From contig QUTJ01031606.1 in the NCBI GenBank assembly GCA_003573635.1, positions 1 through 13,379 on the forward strand: a DNA stretch of 13,379 nt, written 5' to 3'. A model generated the notes under the pieces. It had not been told where the DNA came from. It was given only the letters and a program-made list of their open reading frames with translations, and ran no database searches. The position numbers were made by a program, and so were the translations under genes. Source of the stretch: Goniomonas avonlea (taxonomy: Eukaryota; Cryptophyceae; Goniomonadida; Goniomonadaceae). This document shows positions 7,124 through 13,379 of the stretch, one piece after another. Positions within the stretch are counted from its first letter, which is position 1; the number at the start of each line of letters is the position of its first letter.

Positions 7124-8027
7124 ATGTCCCTCTTTGAACAGGATGGTTCGGAGTTCGAGGGTGCTATGCGTCAGCGGGGTAACAAGCCTGTTGGGCGCAG
7201 ACGCAGGAGAGACCAGGAACCGACTGACACAAACGCGCTTGATGACCCGGTAGGCTTGGTGGCGTTTATTGTCTTGCTGATTTATGCCAGGCGGACAACG
7301 AGCCAGTGGAGCCACCAAAAAAGGCCATGGGCTGGGGGGCCGATACGGGCACGGATGGAGATGCCGAAATTTCGGCGCCGAAGCGCCCAGGTCGTAGACA
7401 GGGGGGGACTACCACTGAGTCTGTGGCGGAGAGGTTTGTGCGTTCCGTTTTTGTTCTATCTGATTCCTTTGCAGCGCTCCTTCCAAGAACAGGCACGATT
7501 CGGAGGATGAAGGAGGTTGTTAGTTTCTTTGTTGATTCTTTCCAGGTCTCACTTTAGCTGTCAGATTGCATCCAGATCATTCCCGACCTCGAAGAGATGG
7601 AAGAAGATGACATCACTGCGCAAGTAGCCGAGGCTCCCATGGCTGGACCAAGCAAGCTACCAACAGAATTGGACAAGGATATGAAGTTCCAGTTGCCTCC
7701 TCCTGGGGTACTTCTTGTTTCTGTAACGTCGCCATTCTTATCTTGTCTCAGGCTGACGGTGTGAACCTGAAGCTCCTGTATGAATGTCTGGCGCCACAAG
7801 ATCGCATTGTGGAGGTAGATGAAGTCTGGGATCCGGAAACAATGTTGGGGGAGATCAAGGCTGAAATTCAGGTGGGTCCGGGACTTCGTCTGTTGCGTGG
7901 CGAGAGTCAGTCGTTGGCGCCCCGTTGACTCGCATTTCAGGCGGAGGCAGACAAGCTTGCAGCAGAGGATGAACGCAAAGACGATGAGGACCTCGCACGG
8001 CCGGAGGCCGGCGGTGGAGTTCGCTAA
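7124..8027 (+). CDS. IFT43: Intraflagellar transport protein 43 (IFT-A complex subunit)
   Basis: IFT43 is a small peripheral subunit of IFT-A, which drives retrograde transport and membrane-protein import in cilia; in other species it binds IFT121 and IFT139. Exons are 7124-7249, 7291-7433, 7475-7515, 7565-7707, 7752-7871 and 7941-8027. Introns are 41, 41, 49, 44 and 69 nt, all GT-AG. The joined frame gives 219 aa and a TAA stop, close to the 208 aa of human IFT43. The N-terminal half is charged and probably disordered (KPVGRRRRRD, then PPKKAMGWGAD, resembling the family's basic-to-Gly-Trp region). The diagnostic block IIPDLEEMEEDDITAQVAEAP starts near residue 106 and matches the human IIPDLEE block. 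It is followed by NLKLLYECLAPQDRIVEVDE and VWDPETML, corresponding to the human LKLL...LAP...W segment. An acidic, Ala-rich tail ends in GGGVR. The start is the first ATG and is preceded by the short divergent region shared with the FkbM gene. Confidence 0.92.
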
Positions 8028-9027
8028 ACTGACACATTGACTAGTGACATTATCTCACTTCCCGGCCTCGTTGCGAGGGTTTGAAGTGGAAGCGGCTAAT
8101 TGCAGAAGATGAACTCCCATTATTCATTTGATTCATAAGAGCGAGCTTATTGGAGCCGTGCGACAACGTCATGAAATCCGCTATTTAACGTGATGCTGTG
8201 ATTGGCCCTGCTCTCTCGTGAAGAAATGGTTTCTCTCTTCTCTTACGTTTCGTTTCTTGTTTTGATTGAATGGTTTCGATTAGCGAGTTCCTCCTTTTCT
8301 TGTTTTCGCAGATGAGTGGAGCGGAGGCCCTCAGCCCTGAGCGTCCGTAAAGTAGGACACTCAGAGTAGACAGCCTGTTGTCCGGCAAAAATTAAAAGGT
8401 TTGTGAGAACATCACAAGAGTCCCCCGTCACGAGGACTCGTTATTTTCCTTACTCATTGAGTTTGAGACGACGTTAGCTGTTCGCGGAGGAATTTACGCG
8501 CCAAGCACAAACCAGTCAATTATGGGTCGCCTCATTTTTCCGAAAGTTTTTCCGAAGCATGGCGGCGTTCTTGGGTGCAGTCACGTTTGAATGACTCGGA
8601 AAGCACGTTTGAACGACTCGGAAAGCAAGGCTTGTGACGCGCATCGCTTATGCTACACATAGTGCCCATCGATTCGTTGCTGATGTTAAAGGCAGTACAA
8701 TACGAGACCGAGTGCGGATTGCAGTTTCTCAAGATGCAATCAAGGTTACGAGTGGCAACAAACATCTTGTGCTGTTCTGTTTTTGATACCGTTGGTATTT
8801 TGGGGCTTGTATTTGATATTACATGCAAATCCCTGTGTTGGTGTTCGAAATGACCTCTTTGACGGGGCGTCAGAGTGCCAAACCATGTTTTCTCGGCTGA
8901 GCCGTTCCGACTGAACAGCTCAACTTAACCTGCCACAGCATCCTGCTGCCGGTGTCCGTAGAATGTACAACTGCTTATCGCGGCTTGAAAAGCAGTGGGC
9001 CACAAACTGAATCTCCGAATCAGCGTT
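8028..9027. other. 1-kb region between convergent genes, no gene seen
   Basis: This lies between the IFT43 stop and the GT61 stop. Open frames here (for example 8532-8828 on minus, 8650-8853 on plus) are short and resemble no family. Apart from a 22-bp tandem duplication I see no structure. The ends presumably hold 3' untranslated regions. Confidence 0.5.
8582..8625. repeat. 22-bp tandem duplication
   Basis: CACGTTTGAATGACTCGGAA plus AG (8582-8603) is repeated directly at 8604-8625 with one T-to-C change. Confidence 0.9.
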
Positions 9028-11798
9028 CTATGTCGGTTCATCACTGATCAACTTGAGCGATTCCTCAACAGCGTCGCCTAATCTCCCCCGCTCGAGCTCC
9101 CACCTGCGAGTTGTGGTCTGAAACACGCAACAAAAGGTCATGGCGAACCATTGATGCTTGGAGATGTAGCTTCCACTGTTAAACCCCGAGTTGCACTGAG
9201 AGGGTGATGATGATATAGATGTATCTTTGCTCATCAGAATAACCCGGAACCAATTCACGCAACCTAGGAAAGTTCGATTGGGAAAACAATACGCGAGCAA
9301 GGCTTTCTGTTGACGGGCTATCTGCCAGAATCAGAGCAACGTGGCAGCCCAGCCCACCTGAAGCATTGAGGGCCCGAGAGAGAGCGGCCGCATCCAGAGA
9401 GCTCGGCGTGACGCGGCGTGATGTGGCTGAATGATTGAACGATCATTCAGCCACATGTGCGTCGGCCGGTCTCTGTCCTATTGAAACACTATGAAACCTC
9501 TGAAGACAAACGCGAAGCATAAAACACAAAGAAGTGAAACGAACCTGGGAACCTCCAGTGTTCCGTTCGCGTGGTGTAAACGATCTCGATGAGCAGCGAC
9601 ACCGACGAGAACAAGGTGTTTCAGCGTGAGGGCAGCGGCAGCATGCCAGTTATTTGTGAAATGCGCCAGCCCAAACTCTTGCACAACTGACAGCGGGGGC
9701 ATCACCTGCCGCACATGTTTTCATCCCAAGTCGTAAGAGGTGACAGCCGAAACTCGGACCTTCAAGACGCACCTCAATCACAGCAGAAGGCGGCCGCATG
9801 GCGACGAGGTTGGCAAGATTAGCGCCGTGGGACCCCAGTACAACACGAGCGGCTGCAAACCGGCGCATCTACAGTGCAACGGGAGTCATCGGACTGAAGT
9901 GTGCGTAGCTTTCGGGGGAGCGCGTAGCTCGCTCCCATGGCCCCGTCGCTCTCACCATCTCCGGCGCTCACCCCTGCACCTCAGTGGCACTCCCAAGTAC
10001 TTCCATCATCACGTCCACCACCACTTCCACCACTTCCATCACGTCGATCTCTTTGATCACTTCCATCACACTTCCATCACACTTCCATCGCTTCCATCAC
10101 TTCCCTCATGCCCATCAAACCCATCCTTCCAGCACTCCCACCACTCTCCATACCCGTACCCACTCCAGCAACAGACCCAAGGCAGGAATTACCTGCTCTG
10201 CCACAGTGCCAGTGTTTGTTGTCACTTCAACAGTCAGCCCTCTCCGTTCAAACCTGCGCCGGCTCTCAGTACGTGTCTGAGCGGTAGCGTTGGTTGTGAC
10301 CCAACACTCTTTGGCTGCGTTGATGAATGTCCCCTGTAGCTATGGCCGTGTCTGTGCCTGCGTCTGTGTCTGCGTCTGTGTCTGAGACTGTGTCTGTGTC
10401 TGCGTCTGTGTCTGTGCCTACGTCTGTGTCGGCGTCCGTGTCTGCGTCTGTGTCTGCGTCTGCGTCTGTGTCTGCGTCTGTGTCTGTGTCTGTGTCCGCT
10501 GTGGCTGTGGCCGTGCCTGTGGTTGTTGAACCACAAGTTGGGATCTCATCCCACCTTTCCCTCTCCTCTGTCCCTCCCTCGCTCTCATCTCACCCCTGTC
10601 CCCTCTCCCCTATCCTCTCCTCTCCCTCTCCCTCCCTCTGCTGTGTGGCGCGTCCCGGCAGACGATGACAAGCTGTCACGCACCGCTCTCGCAGGTCTTC
10701 GATGTGCTCGTCCCAGTGCAGCATCTCCCTCAGCTCCTCACGTCTCCCGGCTCGCCGCGTCACAAGAATAACCCCCCCACTCGGTCCACGCCCCTCCTGC
10801 GTTGTGTCATCGACGCGGCACAGCGTTCACAGACAGTAACCGCTTCACTCTAGCGAGGGGGGGGGGGGCAAAGGAGGGCGAGGAGAGAGAGGCGTGGGGA
10901 GGAGGGGGGCGCGCGTGAGTGTGTGAGAGAGTACGTTCACTCACTGCACTGCACTCACTCCACGCACTGCATTCACAACACTCACTCCACTCCACTCCAC
11001 TCACAGACACCTCTGCCCTCACCGCACCCACCGCACTCACTACACCCACTAAACGCACTGCGGTCACTGCCCTCACTACACTCGCTCCAATCACTACACT
11101 CACGACACTCACAGACACGCACTCGCCCACATGCTGGCCAAGAGTAGAGTAGTCCCCCAAACAAACAGCACGCAAGCACGATGCGATCATCGGGACCACG
11201 TGCATCACGCCCGCTGCACTCACAGGCACACCCCTCACGGGTATGTCACTCACGTCGTTCCCCTCGCCTACTGGGGGCGGGCCACCCAAAGGGTAGAGTT
11301 TGGACAGCAGGAACGACCGCAGAGTCTTGATGTCTTCAGGTGGGGGCGTTGCCTGATGCTTCCAGTTCGAGTACGTCGGCAAATACGCGACGCTGGGGCG
11401 ATAGTCAACCGTGAGGAAACGGCACCAAGTGGCTCCCGGCAACACCTCCCTAGTGCCTCTTGTTTCCTCCCTAGTGCCTCCCAGGCAACACGCATCAGGA
11501 AACAACTAACGAGCACCACTGGTAACGCACGTGGATATGTCCACAACCTTGTCAGCTGATCAAGACAACAGACTCCGAATACTGCAGTGCAGCCGCGTGT
11601 CAGTCGAGCATGTCTGGGGATGGCTGGGCCACTGTAGAGCAATATTGTCAACAATCCGACACAACTTGGAGCAATGGGAGAGCTGAAACTGTGGGTGGAC
11701 GGTGTAGTGATGTGTGTGTGCGTGTGCGTGCGCGCAGTGTGCGTGTGTGTTGTGTGTGTGTGTGTGTGTGGTGTGGTGACCACACACACCATACACAC

Positions 11799-11860
<62 letters not shown>

Positions 11861-12932
11861 GCTACACCGGTGTGCGCGCGTGTGTGTGTGTTGTGTGGCG
11901 TGTGTGGGAGAGGGAGAGAGACGGACCGGGTAAGGTAGATGGAGTCCTCTTGCAGCACACGATCTCGACTGACCCCGACGAGGTCCAGCAACTGCGGGAA
12001 CGCCTTTAAAATTACGCAGGAACAGCATCAAAATTACGCAGGAACAGCATCAAAAAAAAAAAAAACGCGGGAACGGCTTCTTGCCCCCTCGTGGTTTACA
12101 GGAACAGCTTCAACCCTCGTAAATTGTAGGAACAGCGTCAACCCTCGTTGAAGTAAACGGTGCAGGAAGGGCGTTGCAGGAACTGCTCCCACCCGCGCGG
12201 ATTTAATTTGTGCAGGATTGTGCGTGTTCTGGTGGTTGCAGCTCCAGGAACAGCTTGAACCCTCGTAGTTAATTGGTGCAGGAACAGCATCAACCCTCGT
12301 TGAAATAACCGGTGCAGGAATGGCTTTGCAGGAACCGCGTGGTTTTACGCTTGTGCAGGATTGTGCGTGGTTAACTTGTGCAGCCCCCCCCCCCTCTCTC
12401 TCCCTTCCACTCTCTCCCCCCCTTCCCTTTCTCTCTCCTCCCTTCGGATTTCCTCAGCGGAGGCAGTGGTGTGTGCGCAGCACCCACAACTCACCTGCAT
12501 CGCAAACGAGATGCGTGGAAACAAAATTTTGATATCTGAATCGGCCTCGAGGAGAGGAATCACCCACAGGAGCCTGCCGGGCTCCGCGTTACTTTACAGG
12601 CAGGCAGGCAAGCGACAATACAGACCCGTGCGTCGGCCTGCCTGTTATTCGTTGTTTGTTTGTTGGCTTGAGCGTGTGTGCATGTGAGTGCGAGTCTGTC
12701 TCTGTGTGTCTGCTTTGCGTGTGCGCCGGTCTGTCTGTCAGTCCGTCCGCCCGTGATACCCGATGCCTGATTTCATCTTGCAGTGTGCAAACCGAACACG
12801 ACAGCACTCGCACGAACTGCGCACCGAGGGAGAATTTCATACACGACATGCCAGTAGTTGCCAGCGGCGTATTGACGAAAATTGACCATTTTAACCACCT
12901 TTCTAACCTTGTAGGTCGTCTTGGGGGGAACC
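9028..12932 (-). CDS. Glycosyltransferase family 61 (EOGT/xylosyltransferase-like), 5' partial
   Basis: GT61 enzymes transfer xylose, arabinose or GlcNAc to glycans or proteins in the ER or Golgi. Nine minus-strand exons join in phase: 12932-12825, 12573-12495, 11991-11927, 11449 (or 11470)-11254, 10796-10684, 10253-10193, 9868-9773, 9705-9545 and 9103-9028. They encode 317 C-terminal residues ending in TAG. In order these show NYWHVVYEILPR (the family's NxxHW/F..E.LPR motif), ADSDIKILFPR, LLDLVGVSRDRVL, TWCRFLTVDY, VILVTRRAGRR (the LxxR...R strand), LTVEVTTNTGTVAEQ, VLGSHGANLANL (the HGAxLxN signature) and AVIEVMPP, then the tail DAVEESLKLISDEP. Eight introns have GT-AG ends. One is 67 nt; the others run from 251 to 503 nt and mostly carry tandem repeats. 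The last junction has a rival: a 45-nt intron at 9500-9544 leading to a stop at 9478. N-terminal exons with any membrane anchor must lie above 12932. The acceptor before 12932 (TACAG) is preceded by a 150-bp tandem repeat. Donor sugar and acceptor are unknown. Confidence 0.9.
9421..9456. repeat. Perfect 15-bp inverted repeat, 6-nt loop
   Basis: The arms ATGTGGCTGAATGAT (9421-9435) and ATCATTCAGCCACAT (9442-9456) are exact complements around TGAACG. The structure lies inside the proposed 441-nt last intron of the GT61 gene, or just past its alternative stop at 9478, where it could act in 3' end formation. There is no T run, so it is not a bacterial-type terminator. Confidence 0.9.
10001..10110. 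repeat. Minisatellite (TTCCATCAC-type units) inside a GT61 intron
   Basis: About ten degenerate 7-12 bp units of the form CTTCCATCAC lie in the 324-nt intron 9869-10192. The His/Ser-rich plus-strand frame through the array comes from the repeat. Confidence 0.85.
10347..10496. repeat. 6/12-bp minisatellite (GTGTCTGCGTCT) inside a GT61 intron
   Basis: This is a long run of alternating GTGTCT and GCGTCT hexamers with a few variants such as GAGACT and GCCTAC. It lies in the 430-nt intron 10254-10683. Periodicity of six keeps frames open: Val-Ser repeats on plus and Arg/His-rich on minus, neither likely to be real. A CT-rich stretch follows at about 10556-10640. Confidence 0.9.
10856..11110. repeat. 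G-run and CACTC-type minisatellite inside a GT61 intron
   Basis: A run of G (10856-10868) leads into GA-rich sequence, then from about 10937 to 11110 into degenerate CACTCCACT, CACTGCA and CACCGCACT units. All of this is in the 457-nt intron 10797-11253. Confidence 0.8.
11445..11478. repeat. 13-bp direct repeat at 21-bp offset covering two candidate splice acceptors
   Basis: CCTCCCTAGTGCC occurs at 11445-11457 and 11466-11478. On the minus strand each copy reads GGCACTAG|GGAGG and can serve as a 3' splice site for the same GT61 exon in the same phase, giving products that differ by seven residues. Confidence 0.7.
11710..11907. repeat. Composite GT / CA / GT microsatellite with palindromic junctions
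   Basis: A GT-rich tract (11710-11777) meets a long CA tract (11780-11859) at the near-palindrome GTGTGGTGACCACAC. The CA tract meets a second GT tract (11869-11907) at ACACCGGTGT, a perfect 10-bp palindrome (11864-11873). Each tract can pair with its neighbour. The whole block is within a GT61 intron that starts at donor 11926. Confidence 0.9.
12008..12380. repeat. Higher-order minisatellite (GCAGGAACAGC units) inside a GT61 intron
   Basis: Two exact 22-bp copies occur at 12008-12029 and 12030-12051, followed by an A-run (12052-12064) and many degenerate units containing CAGGAACAGC and TCAACCCTCGTTGAA. A larger period of about 151 bp is visible: 12130-12230 resembles 12281-12380, including GTGCAGGATTGTGCGTG in both. 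A CT-rich stretch follows (12384-12443). All lie in the 503-nt intron 11992-12494. Confidence 0.85.
12596..12750. repeat. Simple-sequence stretch (CAGG, TGTG, TCTG/TCCG runs) inside a GT61 intron
   Basis: ACAGGCAGGCAGGCAAG at 12596-12612 is followed by TTGTTTGTTTGTTGG, TGTGTGCATGTG and GTCTGTCTGTCAGTCCGTCCG up to about 12750. It fills most of the 251-nt intron 12574-12824. No coding signal is seen in it. Confidence 0.75.
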
Positions 12933-12993
12933 CTGTACGGAAGATTGAGAAGAATGAAAGGTGGAGCAAAGCTGCGAAGGGGCGTGAGCACAG

Positions 12994-13379
12994 CTGTTTC
13001 GTGAGCACTTTTTGCTGCTGGGCAAGGTGCTCGCGGAAGAATCTCTCCCCGGGAACAGGAGGAGGGGGGGAGGAGAAAATTAGGCAGGGAGGAAGAGGAG
13101 GGGGGGAGCGAAACCCGGCGCACTTGGTTGGCGTCAAAAAAACACTGCTGTTTCGCGAGCACTTTTTGGTGTTGGGCAAGGTGCTCACGGCAGATGCTCT
13201 CCCCGGGGGGAGGAGGGGGGAGGAGGAAATTAGGCAGGGAGGAAGGGGAGGGGAGAAACGAAACCCGGCGCACTTCGGTGGCTTCATAAAAAAACACTGC
13301 TATTTCGTGAGCACTGTCGATGTTGGGCAAGGTGCTCACAGCAGATGCTCTCCTCGGACGGAGGGAGGAGGGGGGGAGG
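12994..13379. repeat. Tandem repeat with 152-154 bp unit, about 2.5 copies, runs off the window
   Basis: Copies begin at 12994, 13148 and 13300 with CTGTTTCGTGAGCAC-like sequence, followed by GGGCAAGGTGCTC, an A/G-rich block with long G runs, AAATTAGGCAGGGAGG and AAACCCGGCGCACTT. Because the unit is close to a multiple of three, long Pro/Ser-rich minus-strand frames run through it. Those are probably by-products, with the array lying in or beyond the next GT61 intron. Confidence 0.9.

Noticed and set aside
10327-10668. Plus-strand Val-Ser repeat frame and the opposite Arg/His-rich frame (10234-10536)
   Set aside because: Both come from the GTGTCT hexamer array, whose period is a multiple of three. 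The region is an intron of the GT61 gene.
10807-11505. 232-codon minus-strand frame taken as one protein
   Set aside because: Only 11254-11449/11470 is coding as part of GT61. After the GTGAGT donor at 11253 the frame runs through the intron minisatellite.
11640-11700. Possible GT61 exon reading LPLLQVVSDC
   Set aside because: It could fit the family by eye, but it ends at a stop without a donor, and the exons on either side already join in phase without it.
1-13379. Prokaryotic features (operons, Shine-Dalgarno sites, CRISPR, IS elements)
   Set aside because: The genes are spliced, with GT-AG introns and a cilium protein. The tandem repeats lack unique spacers of constant length.

Overview
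The window is nuclear DNA from a ciliated or flagellated eukaryote, probably a protist. The evidence is five spliced genes with GT-AG introns. Short introns cluster at 41-69 nt, and joining the exons across them gives continuous recognisable proteins. An intraflagellar transport subunit implies a cilium. TAA, TAG and TGA all serve as stops, so a standard nuclear code is likely. The exact lineage cannot be decided; an alga, stramenopile, haptophyte or similar flagellate would fit. All splice junctions below were worked out by hand from phase, GT-AG signals and family similarity.

Layout. Positions 1-2207 hold minus-strand exons of an unrecognised secreted or membrane protein, whose 3' end is probably off the window. 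At 2337-3227 (+) is a complete six-exon PA28/REG proteasome activator. At 3523-4416 (-) is an intronless ORF for a 297-aa orphan protein. From 4417 to 5974 there is no convincing gene, only degenerate repeats. At 5975-7029 (-) is a five-exon FkbM-type methyltransferase with an N-terminal membrane anchor. At 7124-8027 (+) is a complete six-exon IFT43. From 8028 to 9027 no gene is visible. From 9028 to at least 12932 (-) runs a nine-exon glycosyltransferase of family GT61 (EOGT/xylosyltransferase-like), with its 5' end missing.

Two gene pairs are divergent with tiny shared upstream regions: the 2207(-)/PA28 pair (129 bp) and FkbM/IFT43 (94 bp). These are probably bidirectional promoters. PA28, IFT43 and FkbM have only compact introns. 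Most introns of the GT61 gene, and one in the left-hand gene, are 184-503 nt and carry micro- or minisatellites. The main structural feature of the window is therefore repeat-bloated introns interleaved with exons of 61-217 nt, which would defeat simple ORF-based annotation.

FkbM and GT61 proteins are both typical secretory-pathway enzymes acting on glycans, so the right half may reflect surface glycan biosynthesis, but nothing here links them to a common pathway. No prokaryotic features, CRISPR arrays, tRNAs or rRNAs were seen.
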